Shown: positions 28,467 through 38,130, counted from the first letter of the stretch. The stretch is 56,082 bases of DNA from Desulfurobacteriaceae bacterium (GCA_026987115.1 JALSNF010000011.1:1-56082), one strand, 5' to 3'. Notes: a model not told the origin generated them from the sequence alone. Made by a program: numbers and translations.

Positions 28467-29918
28467 ATGGTTTTAGGGGAGCTTCTCCTTTCAGTGGGAA
28501 TTAAAGTAAAAAGGGAGTTTTACTCTCTTCCCGTTGAGGGGATTACCGAAGATTCAAGGAGAGTTAACCCTGGTTATCTCTTTTTTGCCTACAAGGGAAC
28601 TCGTTTAGACGGGAACTTATTTATTGGTGAGGCCGTTAAAAGGGGAGCCGTAGCCGTAATCACAGACTCTAAAGAGAGTCTAAAGAGGTGGGGAAGTTCC
28701 CTTCCCGTTTTCCTCGTTAAAGAGCCGAGGAAGGCCTTTTCCCTCCTGTCTGCTAAGTTTTACGGCAATCCTGAAAGGGAGCTCTGCTTAATCGGGATAA
28801 CCGGAACAAACGGTAAAACGACGACGGCCTTTTTAACCCAGTCTGCCCTTTTAAACTTGGGAGAGAGTGCCGGCTATGTAGGAACTTTGGGCTACAGGAT
28901 AGGCTCTTCTGAGCTTGTGCCTTTAGAGAGAACTACCCCTTCGCCCGCTGAGCTCTTTGCCATCTTAAAAGACTTTGTCAGAAAGGGATGTAGGTTTGCA
29001 GTTATTGAGGTCTCTTCCCACGCTCTAGAGCTTGAGAGGGTCTTTGGGATAACTTTTACCTCTTCTGCTTTCACCAACCTTACCCCCGAGCACTTGGACT
29101 TCCACAAGGACACTTACTCCTACTTCCTCTCTAAGGAAAAGCTCTTTTTCAACTCTGAATCTTCACTTTTTAACTTGGATGACTCTTGGGGAAAAGCGTT
29201 ATTTGGGCTAAGGGGGCTTTTTAAGAGGGTTCTCTCTTACGGGAGCTCCCCTTTTTCAGACTTTCGCATTCTCTCCTTTAAAGGAGGTAGTTTAATTCTC
29301 TCTTACTTAAACAGGGTTTACACTGTTCCCACCTCTTTAAAGGGAGACTTTAACGCTTACAACCTTGCTTGTAGCTTTGCCCTTTTAGTCTCTTTAGGCT
29401 TTTCTCCCAACGCCGTCTCTTCTTCCTTTAGAGAAGTTAAAGTTCCGGGTAGATTTGAGGAAGTTCATAAAGGGGTCTTTGTAGATTACGCCCACACTCC
29501 AGACGCCCTTGAAAAGCTTTTAAAAAGTGCCTCCTCTTTTTGCAGGGGCAGGTTGATAACGGTATTTGGTTGCGGAGGAGACAGGGACAAAAGTAAGAGA
29601 GCTCCCATGGGCAAAATTGCCTATAAGTACTCAGACCTTGTTATAATAACAAACGATAACCCTAGAAACGAAGAGCCAGAGAGTATAATTTCTGACATCC
29701 TTTCAGGGATTCCCAACTTAGATAAAGTTTCGGTGATACCTGACAGGAGAGAGGCTATCTTTAAAGCCCTTTCTCTAAAGGGAGAAGAAGACTTAGTCGT
29801 AATAGCCGGAAAAGGGCACGAGGACTACCAGATAGTAAAGGGAAGAAGAGAACACTTTAGCGACAGGGAAGTTGTAAGTGAGTTCTATAAGTGCAAGGAA
29901 GCTGGCAGAAATAGTTAA
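28467..29918 (+). CDS. murE: UDP-MurNAc-tripeptide synthetase MurE
   Basis: MurE adds the third residue to the peptidoglycan stem peptide in the cytoplasm. The Mur-ligase P-loop is GITGTNGKTTTAF, followed by ERTTPSP for UMAG binding, EVSSHALELERV, NLTPEHLDFH and VDYAHTPDALEKLL. The DNPRNEEP motif is the signature of meso-diaminopimelate-specific MurE, so the wall should be DAP type. At 483 aa the length is normal. It overlaps murF by 41 bases. Confidence 0.96.
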   Translation: MVLGELLLSVGIKVKREFYSLPVEGITEDSRRVNPGYLFFAYKGTRLDGNLFIGEAVKRGAVAVITDSKESLKRWGSSLPVFLVKEPRKAFSLLSAKFYGNPERELCLIGITGTNGKTTTAFLTQSALLNLGESAGYVGTLGYRIGSSELVPLERTTPSPAELFAILKDFVRKGCRFAVIEVSSHALELERVFGITFTSSAFTNLTPEHLDFHKDTYSYFLSKEKLFFNSESSLFNLDDSWGKALFGLRGLFKRVLSYGSSPFSDFRILSFKGGSLILSYLNRVYTVPTSLKGDFNAYNLACSFALLVSLGFSPNAVSSSFREVKVPGRFEEVHKGVFVDYAHTPDALEKLLKSASSFCRGRLITVFGCGGDRDKSKRAPMGKIAYKYSDLVIITNDNPRNEEPESIISDILSGIPNLDKVSVIPDRREAIFKALSLKGEEDLVVIAGKGHEDYQIVKGRREHFSDREVVSEFYKCKEAGRNS

Positions 29919-31194
29919 GGGGGAGCTCTTAGGGGAAAACCTTAAGGTTAATGGTTTTCACTTTGACTCAAGGCAGATAAAGGGAGGGGAGCTCTTTGTC
30001 CCTTTAAAGGGAAAGGTTGACGGCCACGCTTACATTGAAGACTCCCTTAAAAAGGGAGCAGTGGGAGCTCTCACGGAGAGGTTTCTCTCTCCTCCCCCCT
30101 CAAAGTTCTTAATAAAGGTTAAAGACGCCTTTTCCGCCTTTAAAGATATTGCCCTTTACAAAAGGAGAAACTTCAAGGGAACCACAGTTGCTATTACAGG
30201 TAGCGTAGGTAAAAGCACTACGAAAGAGCTCCTTTACTACCTATTTTCAAAGTTTAAGAGTACATACAGGAATCCAAAGAGCTTTAACAACTTAATAGGC
30301 CTTTCTTACACCCTTTCAAATCTCCCCCCTTCCTCCTTTTATGTTCAAGAGCTTGGAACAAACTCTCCTGGGGAGATAAAGGAGCTAAAGGAGCTCCTTA
30401 AACCTGACATAGCCGTAATTACCAAGGTGGCCTTAGCCCACACTGAAGCTTTTAAAGACTTAAAAGGAGTTATTAAGGAGAAGCTCTCTTTAACAAAAGG
30501 CGTTCCTATCTCTGTTGTTCCTTTTGAGTTAAAAGAAAAGGCAGAAAGTAAGGAGGTTATAACTTTCGGCAAAGAAGGGAATGTAAGGCTTACCTTTCTT
30601 AACTTTTCTCCCTTTGGAACCACTTTTAAGGTTAACGCTTTTGGAAGAGAGCTCTCATTTAAAACTCCCGTCCCCGGCTACTCGGTTGTAAACTCTACTT
30701 TAATTGCCGTTGCGGTGGGAGCCCTCCTTTCCCTTCCCTTTAACGAATTTCCTGAGCTCTTATCGGACTTTACTCCTCCTTCAGGTAGGCTGGCCGTTGA
30801 GAACTTTGGCTCAACTACCCTCATTGACGACTCCTACAACGCCAACCCTTCCTCTGTTGAGAACGCCCTTAAAGTCCTGTCGCTCTACGAGAAGGAAAAA
30901 GTCTTTATATTTGGAGAGATGCTTGAGCTTGGGGAGCTCTCAGAGAGAGAGCACGAAAAGGTAGGGGAGCTGGCAAACGCTGCCGGAGTTTCCTTACTTT
31001 TAACCTTAGGGAAAAGAGCTCTTAAGGCCCACGAAACCTTTAAAGGAGATAAATACCACTTTAACAGTTTAGAAAGCCTCGTTGAATTCGTAAAAGGACT
31101 TCCTTTAGAGAACAGAGTTATACTAGTGAAAGGTTCCCGCTTTAATAGATTAGACTTAGTTTCAAAGACAATAAGAGAGAGGTTTACGAGTTGA
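29878..31194 (+). CDS. murF: UDP-MurNAc-tripeptide D-Ala-D-Ala ligase MurF
   Basis: MurF adds D-Ala-D-Ala to complete the UDP-MurNAc-pentapeptide. The N-terminal substrate domain begins MSSISARKLAEIVKGEL and contains FHFDSRQIKGGELFVPLKG. The ATP-binding domain has AITGSVGKSTTKELL and ELGTNSPGEIKEL, and the C-terminal domain has DDSYNANPSSVENAL. The GTG start lies 41 bases inside murE in another frame; moving it downstream would remove conserved N-terminal residues, so I accept the overlap. The stop overlaps the TTG start of ddl. Confidence 0.95.
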   Translation: MSSISARKLAEIVKGELLGENLKVNGFHFDSRQIKGGELFVPLKGKVDGHAYIEDSLKKGAVGALTERFLSPPPSKFLIKVKDAFSAFKDIALYKRRNFKGTTVAITGSVGKSTTKELLYYLFSKFKSTYRNPKSFNNLIGLSYTLSNLPPSSFYVQELGTNSPGEIKELKELLKPDIAVITKVALAHTEAFKDLKGVIKEKLSLTKGVPISVVPFELKEKAESKEVITFGKEGNVRLTFLNFSPFGTTFKVNAFGRELSFKTPVPGYSVVNSTLIAVAVGALLSLPFNEFPELLSDFTPPSGRLAVENFGSTTLIDDSYNANPSSVENALKVLSLYEKEKVFIFGEMLELGELSEREHEKVGELANAAGVSLLLTLGKRALKAHETFKGDKYHFNSLESLVEFVKGLPLENRVILVKGSRFNRLDLVSKTIRERFTS

Positions 31195-32069
31195 AAGTTG
31201 CAGTAATCTTTGGGGGCCCTTCACCTGAGGCTGAAATATCAAGGAAGAGTGCCCAAAGCGTTATAAAGGCCCTTAAAAGCTTAGGCCACGAGGTTTACCC
31301 TATAGAGTTAACAAAAGACCTACCTTTTAAACTGAAAGAAATTTCCCCCCACAAGGTTTTCCTTTCCCTCCACGGCAAACCTGGAGAGGATGGAACCGTT
31401 CAAGGACTCTTAGAAATAATGGGGATTCCCTATACCGGCTCCGGGGTAATTGCAAGTGCCTTAGCCATAGATAAGGATGTCTGCAAAAGATATCTCTCCT
31501 CTTACGGAATTCCGGTTCCCTCGGGCTTTACTCTCTTTAAGGGAGAAAAAGTTCCAAAGTTCCTTGAATTCCCCTGCATAGTAAAGCCCTCAAGTGGTGG
31601 TTCAAGCGTTGGAACCACTTTAGTAAAAGAAGAAAAGCTTTTCCCAGAGGCCCTTAATAAGGCTTTCCTTTACGACGACAAGGTTCTAATTGAAGAGTAC
31701 TTACCGGGAAAAGAGCTTACCGTCTCTGTTGTTAACGGAAGAGCCTTCACCCCTGTTGAAATAGTTCCGGCTTCAGAGTTCTACGATTACGATTCAAAGT
31801 ATGAAAGCTCAGGAACTCGCTATCTTATTCCGGCAGAAATTACTCCTAACTTGACGAAAAGGCTTAAAAACTTGGCTCTTAAAGTCTATTCCCTTCTTAA
31901 CTGTAAGGGAGCAATTAGAGTTGACTTTAAACTTGACTCCTACGGCTCCCCTTACCTCCTTGAGGTAAACACGATTCCCGGTTTAACCGAAAGGAGTTTG
32001 CTTCCAAAAGCGGCAGCCTTTGAAGGCTTAACATTTGAGGAGCTTATAAGGGAGATGCTGGAAGGTTGA
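31191..32069 (+). CDS. ddl: D-alanine-D-alanine ligase
   Basis: Ddl makes the D-Ala-D-Ala dipeptide used by MurF, encoded immediately upstream. It is an ATP-grasp enzyme: FGGPSPEAEISRKSA at the N-terminus, HGKPGEDGTVQGLLE and GIPYTGSGVIASALAIDK, then VKPSSGGSSVGTTLV, EEYLPGKELTVSVV and the closing LLEVNTIPGLTERSLLPK with the metal ligands. At 292 aa it is a short DdlB-type enzyme. The TTG start overlaps the murF stop, and its own stop overlaps the ftsQ start. Confidence 0.95.
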   Translation: MKVAVIFGGPSPEAEISRKSAQSVIKALKSLGHEVYPIELTKDLPFKLKEISPHKVFLSLHGKPGEDGTVQGLLEIMGIPYTGSGVIASALAIDKDVCKRYLSSYGIPVPSGFTLFKGEKVPKFLEFPCIVKPSSGGSSVGTTLVKEEKLFPEALNKAFLYDDKVLIEEYLPGKELTVSVVNGRAFTPVEIVPASEFYDYDSKYESSGTRYLIPAEITPNLTKRLKNLALKVYSLLNCKGAIRVDFKLDSYGSPYLLEVNTIPGLTERSLLPKAAAFEGLTFEELIREMLEG

Positions 32070-32770
32070 GGAAGTTCTTGGCCTTTATTTTTCTCCTTAT
32101 CTTTCTCGGGACTTCTGCCTTTTTTATCTTAAATTCCCCTTCAAAACTTAAGGAAGTTGAAGTGTTGGTTGTTGAAAAGCACGGTAATTGGAAAGGAAAG
32201 ATTGCCCAATACCTTCTAAGCTTCGTTTCTCCGGGAGAGTCCATAACACCTGAACTTGAAGATGAGCTTAAAAAGGAGCTCCTATCCCTTCCTTGGATTT
32301 ACAAAGTCCAACTTAAATTTGATGCTGACAAACTCGTAGTAAAGGTCTGGGAAGAAAGCCCAAGTTTTTACTTAGTTTTTAACGGAATCCCCTATGTAGT
32401 AGGTGAAAACGGCTTCGTTCTTGATAAGGGCTTTAAGTTCCCCTCTCTTCCCACTTACTACTATGTAGGCAATATCTCTCCATTTTCCCAGGAAAATGGG
32501 TTTTTAAAAATTAATAAACTTGTTAAAATGAAAATTAACCTTGCAGAAAGAGAGAAAAGGGGATTGGAAGTAGGAGAAGAAAAACCTAAAATTAGCATTA
32601 CAGATACTGGTTTTGTTTTAACCTACAGAAAGAGCAAGGTAGTGGTTTACCTCGGGAACAATCCTAAACTTTGGGGGAACTTCCGCACCTTCCTAAAGAA
32701 AGTGGGTAAACCTCTGCCTGGAATTTACGACTTTCGTTTTTATGACATGTTAGTAAGGGGGGGAAAGTGA
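32066..32770 (+). CDS. ftsQ: Cell division protein FtsQ, divergent
   Basis: This is a single-pass divisome protein. A short cytoplasmic end and membrane helix (FLAFIFLLIFLGTSAFFIL) precede a POTRA-like region (about residues 30-100) containing ELEDELKKELLSLPWIYKVQLKF, which matches the LxxxPWVxxAxVxR motif of FtsQ. A beta domain follows with PYVVGENGFVLD. At 234 aa it is near normal. Sequence similarity is modest, and the identification leans on topology and on the ddl-ftsQ-ftsA order. TTG start overlapping the ddl stop. Confidence 0.82.
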   Translation: MRKFLAFIFLLIFLGTSAFFILNSPSKLKEVEVLVVEKHGNWKGKIAQYLLSFVSPGESITPELEDELKKELLSLPWIYKVQLKFDADKLVVKVWEESPSFYLVFNGIPYVVGENGFVLDKGFKFPSLPTYYYVGNISPFSQENGFLKINKLVKMKINLAEREKRGLEVGEEKPKISITDTGFVLTYRKSKVVVYLGNNPKLWGNFRTFLKKVGKPLPGIYDFRFYDMLVRGGK

Positions 32771-33972
32771 AAGAGAAAAGCATATTAGCAATAGACTTGG
32801 GCACAGACACAATGAGAGCTTCTTTAACCTATACAAAGAGGGACAAAAGTCATACCAAGTTGGTTGAAGTCCCATCCCGAGGAGTAAAAGGTGGGAATAT
32901 ATCTAACCTTTCCTCGGCGGAGGACTCTTTAATCTCTCTGTTAAATAGATTGAGAATTGAAGCTGGAACCTCTTTACCCAACGAAGCTTATTTAGTAATA
33001 CCGGGAAGCCGTACTCTCAGTTATGAGGTTGAGGCTAGAATTGTTTTCCCTACGATGAAAACTATAAACCACAATGACGTAAATGAGGTAAAAAATAAAA
33101 TTAAAGCGGAGCTTAGGCGTATAAAGGGAATGGGAATAAACAAGTACGACATACTCCACATCATACCTCAAGAGTTTGTTGTAGGTAATGTTGAAGGAAT
33201 CCAGAATCCCATAGGACACAGTGGAAAGGAGCTAATATTAAGGGCTTTTGTCGTCTTAGTTTCAAAGGCTCACTGGAATACTCTCAACAACCTTATGAAA
33301 AAAGTGGGGCTTCGTTTAAAGGGGGGAGCTCTTCAAGTTTTAGCCTCTTACTACGCTTTAAGGGACGATAAAACTTACTTCAACAATACCCTTTTCCTTT
33401 ACATGGGAGCCGGAAGTACCGAATTGCTCTACTTTAGAGAGGATGCTCCCATTCTCTTTAGACACGAACCTTTTGGTGTAGAAGACCTTATAGAGTGCAT
33501 AATTCAGACCCTAAAGGTAAGCAAGAAAGAAGCTGAAAGGCTTTTTAAAGAGTATGGAAGTGCTTACGCCTTTAAAGTTAGTAAGAAAGAGACCATAACC
33601 GTTAACTATGGAACGAGAATTAAAACCTACCCTAAAATCCTAATACCTGCACTGTTGCAGTTAAAACTTAAAAAGCTCTTTAACGATATAAAGAGTACCT
33701 TAAACAGTGAGGACCCGTCTTACCTTATTCACTTAAACAGAGTTTACCTTACCGGAGGGCTTGCCAACCTTAAGGATGTAGGCCTTCTCCTTGAGAAAAC
33801 CTTTAAGACGCCTACAGAGGTGCTTCCTTCGGTTAAACCTATTGAAGGACTCGTAAACTATGTTCTTTCCCTTGAGAAAAAGGAAAAGTTTGTAGATGTG
33901 AAGGAAGACGTAAAGAGAGCTCCTGGAGGTCTCTTTTCCTTCATCAAACGTTTTATAGAGAATTACATATAA
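32767..33972 (+). CDS. ftsA: Cell division protein FtsA
   Basis: FtsA is the actin-like protein that tethers FtsZ to the membrane. Visible actin-fold elements are the N-terminal IDLGTDTMRASLTY phosphate loop, LFLYMGAGSTELLYF (phosphate 2) and VYLTGGLANLKDV (adenosine motif). The protein ends in a short amphipathic helix, LFSFIKRFIENYI, the expected membrane-targeting sequence. At 401 aa the length is normal. A GTG start overlaps the ftsQ stop. The ftsZ gene follows after 13 bases with a strong AGGAGG site. Confidence 0.92.
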   Translation: MKEKSILAIDLGTDTMRASLTYTKRDKSHTKLVEVPSRGVKGGNISNLSSAEDSLISLLNRLRIEAGTSLPNEAYLVIPGSRTLSYEVEARIVFPTMKTINHNDVNEVKNKIKAELRRIKGMGINKYDILHIIPQEFVVGNVEGIQNPIGHSGKELILRAFVVLVSKAHWNTLNNLMKKVGLRLKGGALQVLASYYALRDDKTYFNNTLFLYMGAGSTELLYFREDAPILFRHEPFGVEDLIECIIQTLKVSKKEAERLFKEYGSAYAFKVSKKETITVNYGTRIKTYPKILIPALLQLKLKKLFNDIKSTLNSEDPSYLIHLNRVYLTGGLANLKDVGLLLEKTFKTPTEVLPSVKPIEGLVNYVLSLEKKEKFVDVKEDVKRAPGGLFSFIKRFIENYI

Positions 33973-33985
33973 AAGGAGGTAAAGG

Positions 33986-35071
33986 ATGTTTGACATAGCA
34001 GACGACCTTTTTCAAGGTCCCGTAATTAAGGTAGTAGGCGTTGGCGGAGGCGGAGGAAACGCCGTTTCTAGGATGTATGAGATGGGAATAGAGGGTGTAG
34101 AGTTTGTAGCCGTAAACACGGACGCTCAGGTTCTCTCTAAGCTCCCTATTCCCGTGAAAGTTCAAATTGGAGAGAAGCTTACAAAAGGTCTAGGAGCCGG
34201 CGGTAAGCCTGAGATTGGAGAGCAGGCAGCTTTGGAGGATGAGCCTAAGATAAGGGAAGTCCTTGAAGGTTCAGATATGGTCTTCATAACTGCAGGGATG
34301 GGAGGAGGAACTGGAACGGGGGCTGCTCCCATTGTTGCAAAGATAGCTAAGGACATGGGAATACTCACAATAGGAGTTGTTACTAAGCCTTTTGACTTTG
34401 AAGGAATGAGGAGACAGAAGTTTGCGGAAGACGGCATAAGGAGGTTAAAGGAGTTTGTTGACACTTTAATGGTTATTCCAAACCAGAAACTCTTGACCAT
34501 TGCCCCTAAGGACATGAACATACTAAATGCCTTTAAACTTGCAGATAACGTCCTCTATCAGGCAGTAAAGGGAATTACCGAGGTAATTACGAAACCAGGC
34601 CTTATTAACCTTGACTTTGCAGACGTTAAGACCGTAATGCACAGCGGAGGTTATGCCCTTATAGGTATAGGTGAGGCAAGCGGCGAGGATAGGGCTCTAA
34701 CTGCTGCAAGGAAGGCTATAGATAACCCTCTACTTGAAAACGTTCAGGTTGAAGGTGCCAGCAGGATACTCGTAAACATTACTGGAGGGAACGACCTTAC
34801 CTTAGACGAAGCCTACGCTGCAGCTTCCCTAATTAAGGAGAGGGCAAAGAGGGACGACACTAACTTCTTCTTTGGAGTTACCCTTGACGAAAGCCTTGAG
34901 GGTTCAATAGAAGTTACGGTAATAGCCACTGGGTTTGACGAGAAAGGAAGGCCTATAAGGGCGTTTACTACTTCTTCCTCTGTTGACAGTTTTGTAGAGA
35001 AAAGCAGTAAGGAGGAAGATGATATTGTCTTTGACATTGATAAGCTACTTGAGCAGTTAAGGGAGGAGTAG
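33986..35071 (+). CDS. ftsZ: Cell division protein FtsZ
   Basis: FtsZ is the tubulin-like GTPase that forms the division ring. GTP-binding loops are intact: VGVGGGGGNAVSRM, AVNTDAQ, the signature GGGTGTGAAP, and the T7 synergy loop NLDFADVKTVM that completes the active site between subunits. The linker is short. The C-terminal tail reads FDIDKLLEQLREE, which is only a loose match to the usual DIPxFLR partner-binding peptide. At 361 aa it is of ordinary length. The chemotaxis genes start 58 bases downstream, without an obvious terminator. Confidence 0.97.
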   Translation: MFDIADDLFQGPVIKVVGVGGGGGNAVSRMYEMGIEGVEFVAVNTDAQVLSKLPIPVKVQIGEKLTKGLGAGGKPEIGEQAALEDEPKIREVLEGSDMVFITAGMGGGTGTGAAPIVAKIAKDMGILTIGVVTKPFDFEGMRRQKFAEDGIRRLKEFVDTLMVIPNQKLLTIAPKDMNILNAFKLADNVLYQAVKGITEVITKPGLINLDFADVKTVMHSGGYALIGIGEASGEDRALTAARKAIDNPLLENVQVEGASRILVNITGGNDLTLDEAYAAASLIKERAKRDDTNFFFGVTLDESLEGSIEVTVIATGFDEKGRPIRAFTTSSSVDSFVEKSSKEEDDIVFDIDKLLEQLREE

Positions 35072-35129
35072 TTAAACTTCCTCCCTTTCCTTCCGATAAA
35101 GTTTATTAGGTTCTTTTTGGAGGGAGAAT

Positions 35130-35648
35130 ATGGAGAAGAACCTTCTTGAAGAGCTTACGGAGCTCTTAAACTTAATTAAATCTTTTAAGAAAGAAGTTAG
35201 CAACATCTCAGCGAAAAAAGAGGGTTTTAACCACGCTACAGGCCACATAGATGCCGCTATTTCCGAAAGCGAGGAGGCTACAAAGAAGCTTATAGACTTA
35301 ATAGGAACTGTTTTAGAGGAGCTTAACGCTCTACTTGGCTTGGCTTCTAAGGTAGATAATGAGGAGTTAAAAGTGAATATTGAATCAAGAGTTAAAAATA
35401 TATCTTCTTTACTTACTTCAGCCCTTACGCTGTTAGAGTTTCAAGACATACTTGCTCAAAGACTTTTGAAAGTGAAAGGATTTCTTTCAGACCTTGAAAA
35501 GAGCCTTCTTAAGGTGGTTTTAAGCCTCGGAATTGAGGAGAAGGCAGGAGACCAGGACGAGTTAAAAAAGAAAATGGAAGAGCTTGAGTGGAAAAAAGAG
35601 GTTTCTCAAGAGGACGTTGACGAGATAATGAAACAGTTTGGGCTTTAG
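35130..35648 (+). CDS. cheZ: CheZ-family CheY-P phosphatase
   Basis: CheZ dephosphorylates CheY-P to end a chemotactic signal. The all-helical 172-aa protein carries LLEFQDILAQRLLKVKGFL (101-119). Its FQDxxxQ matches the E. coli CheZ active site, with Asp106 and Gln110 in the places of Asp143 and Gln147. The C-terminal VSQEDVDEIMKQFGL resembles the CheZ tail helix that docks on CheY. An N-terminal HIDAAISESEEATKKLIDLI helix also fits. It is shorter than the E. coli protein (214 aa). It opens the chemotaxis cluster. The match rests on motifs, since overall similarity to enteric CheZ is low. Confidence 0.82.
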   Translation: MEKNLLEELTELLNLIKSFKKEVSNISAKKEGFNHATGHIDAAISESEEATKKLIDLIGTVLEELNALLGLASKVDNEELKVNIESRVKNISSLLTSALTLLEFQDILAQRLLKVKGFLSDLEKSLLKVVLSLGIEEKAGDQDELKKKMEELEWKKEVSQEDVDEIMKQFGL

Positions 35649-35657
35649 GGGTAAATA

Positions 35658-37619
35658 ATGAAGGTAAATATCCCCGAGGAGTTGGCGGAGATACTGGAAG
35701 AGTTCTTGGTTGAAGCTTCAGAAATCCTTGAGAGCTTAGACCAAGACCTTGTTGACCTTGAGAACAATCCAGAGGATAAAGAGCTCCTTAACAAGGTTTT
35801 TAGGGGAATGCACACTCTAAAAGGAGGAGCCGGTTTTCTAAACCTTACCCCTATAGTTGAAGTAGCCCACAGGATAGAGGACATCTTTAACAAGCTTAGA
35901 AACGACGAGTTAAAGCTTACTCCTGAAATAATGGACGTTATACTTCAAGGTATTGACCAGTTAAAGAGCTCCCTTGAGATGTTAAAAGAGAGCTCTGAGC
36001 TTCCTGATTTGTCCGAGATAGAGCCTCTTTTGAAAAACCTTGATGCTATCTTAAAGGGAGGAGCTCCTTCTACATCTGAAGAAACCTCCTCTGAAAGCTC
36101 CAAGACTTTAAGTGATGACTTTGAATTCGTTGAAAACATATCCGATGCCTTAAAAGAACTTATCCGCAGGTTTCCAGGTAAGAACTTAGAAGGGCTTTTA
36201 GAAGAGATAGTTTTGATGCCTCCAGATAAACGCCCTATGGAGGTTATACCTGAAATAGAAAAACTTATAGAGGAAGGTAAAGACATAAAGGACTTGATTA
36301 AGCCTAAGAAAGAGCAGCAAGTCCAAGAGGAAGTAAAGGCTGAACGACCAAAAAAGGAAGGAAGGACTTTTCCTACACCTTCGCAATCTACTTCTACAAA
36401 GATGACAAAAAAACAAGATAAGAAAACTTCTGAAACTATTAGGGTTGATGTAGAAAGGGTTGAAAACTTAATGAACTTAGTAGGGGAAATTGTTTTAGAC
36501 AGGAACAGGATACTTAGAGTTACTTCTGATGTAGAGAGGGAATGTAAGAGCGAAGTTGTTGAAAAGCTCGTTGAGGCAGTTACGAGTCTTGACAGAACGG
36601 TTAGCGACCTTCAGGTTGCCGTAATGAAGCTTAGAATGCAGCCTATTAAGAAAATATTTAGCAAGTTCCCCCGCTTGGTTAGAGACTTGGCAAGAAAGCT
36701 AAACAAGAAAGTCCAGCTGGTTATTGAAGGTGAAGACACAGAGCTTGACAGGTCCATTTTAGACAAACTAGAAGACCCTCTCATCCACCTAGTTAGGAAT
36801 GCTCTAGACCACGGGATAGAGCCTCCCGAGGAGAGAACCGCCAAAGGGAAACCTGAAGTAGGAACCATAAGACTCTTTGCCTACCACGAGGGAGACCACA
36901 TCATAGTTGGGATTCAGGACGACGGTAAGGGAATAGACCCTGAAAAGGTAAAGAAAAAGGCCCTTGAAAAGGGACTCATAACTCCTGAGCAGTTGGCACA
37001 GATGAGCGACAAAGAAGCCTACGAGCTGATATTTATGCCGGGGTTTTCAACTGCGGAGAAGGTTAGCGATATTTCCGGCCGCGGCGTTGGTATGGACGTT
37101 GTCGCAAGTACCATTCACTCTTTAAGGGGTTCTATTGAGATTGAGAGTGAATTAGGTAAAGGGACCACCATTTTATTAAAACTCCCGTTAACCGTTGCTA
37201 TTATTCGGACTCTAATGATAGGAGTTAACTCCCAAGTTTACGCCGTTCCCCTCCATTCTGTAATAGAGGTGGTTAGGTATGAGCCGTCCCTCGTTAAGGA
37301 TGTTGGAAGTTATAGGAGCTTTATGCTAAGGGACGAAGTGTTGCCTCTTTTTTCCCTTGATGAGCTTTTAGAGCTCCCAGAAAAGGGGGAGAAACACTTT
37401 GTCGTTATCGTAAAGGTAGGTGAGAAGTACATTGCAGTTTCAATAGAGGAGCTCTTAGGAGAAGAAGAGATAGTTATTAAATCTTTAGGGGAGCTCTTAG
37501 CAGACATTCCCGGCATAGCAGGAGCTACCATTGCAGGTGATGGAAGAGTCGTATTAATCTTGGACCTTAACTCTCTCCTTTCAGACTATAAGGCTAAACT
37601 CTTGGGAGTTGGAAAATGA
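35658..37619 (+). CDS. cheA: Chemotaxis histidine kinase CheA
   Basis: CheA autophosphorylates in response to receptor state and passes phosphate to CheY and CheV. The N-terminal Hpt domain carries His52 in FRGMHTLKGGAGF. Residues about 150-250 are a helical and Lys/Glu-rich segment where P2 would be. Then follow the dimerisation helices, the HATPase (LVRNALDHGIEPPEER N-box, DDGKGID, GRGVGMDVV) and a C-terminal CheW-like P5 domain. The 653-aa length is normal. It begins 9 bases after cheZ and its stop overlaps the cheW start. Confidence 0.96.
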   Translation: MKVNIPEELAEILEEFLVEASEILESLDQDLVDLENNPEDKELLNKVFRGMHTLKGGAGFLNLTPIVEVAHRIEDIFNKLRNDELKLTPEIMDVILQGIDQLKSSLEMLKESSELPDLSEIEPLLKNLDAILKGGAPSTSEETSSESSKTLSDDFEFVENISDALKELIRRFPGKNLEGLLEEIVLMPPDKRPMEVIPEIEKLIEEGKDIKDLIKPKKEQQVQEEVKAERPKKEGRTFPTPSQSTSTKMTKKQDKKTSETIRVDVERVENLMNLVGEIVLDRNRILRVTSDVERECKSEVVEKLVEAVTSLDRTVSDLQVAVMKLRMQPIKKIFSKFPRLVRDLARKLNKKVQLVIEGEDTELDRSILDKLEDPLIHLVRNALDHGIEPPEERTAKGKPEVGTIRLFAYHEGDHIIVGIQDDGKGIDPEKVKKKALEKGLITPEQLAQMSDKEAYELIFMPGFSTAEKVSDISGRGVGMDVVASTIHSLRGSIEIESELGKGTTILLKLPLTVAIIRTLMIGVNSQVYAVPLHSVIEVVRYEPSLVKDVGSYRSFMLRDEVLPLFSLDELLELPEKGEKHFVVIVKVGEKYIAVSIEELLGEEEIVIKSLGELLADIPGIAGATIAGDGRVVLILDLNSLLSDYKAKLLGVGK

Positions 37620-38128
37620 ATAGCGAAAGGGAATCTAGCGTTAAGGACCTTGACGTTCTTGGCGTTAGGGAGTTAATAGGTGAAGTAAATGAGAAAGAGA
37701 TTCAGGTAATAGCTTTTAAACTCGGTAAAGAGCTTGTTAGCGTTCCAATTGAGCAAATTGTAGAGATTACTACCAACAAGGACATTACTCCTGTTCCTAA
37801 AGCTCCCTCTTACGTTATAGGGGTTATGAACTTAAGGGGGAAAATAGTTCCCGTAGTTAACTTAAAGGAGCATTTAGGTATAGATTTTGAAATATCAGAA
37901 GACATTTATAAGAAAAATAAGATAGTTATCCTTGATACTCCAAAGGGAGAAGTAGGAGTAATAGTTGATGAGATAGTTGGTTCCCTCAAGTTCTTTGAGG
38001 ACGAAATTCTCCCTGAACCTATAGGAACCGTAGGAATAGAGGTTAGGTTTGTTTCTGGAGTAGTCCAGCTTGATGGGGAGCTCCTAATAATTTTGAATAT
38101 AGACTCAATTTTTAATAGGGAGGGTTAA
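37616..38128 (+). CDS. cheW: Chemotaxis coupling protein CheW
   Basis: CheW links receptors to CheA in the signalling array. The beta-barrel fold is represented by [45 protein letters not shown] (conserved NLRGxxxPVxNL) and [12 protein letters not shown]. At 170 aa it has a slightly long, charged N-terminal tail. ATG overlaps the cheA stop. Confidence 0.95.
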   Translation: MNSERESSVKDLDVLGVRELIGEVNEKEIQVIAFKLGKELVSVPIEQIVEITTNKDITPVPKAPSYVIGVMNLRGKIVPVVNLKEHLGIDFEISEDIYKKNKIVILDTPKGEVGVIVDEIVGSLKFFEDEILPEPIGTVGIEVRFVSGVVQLDGELLIILNIDSIFNREG

Positions 38129-38130
38129 CT

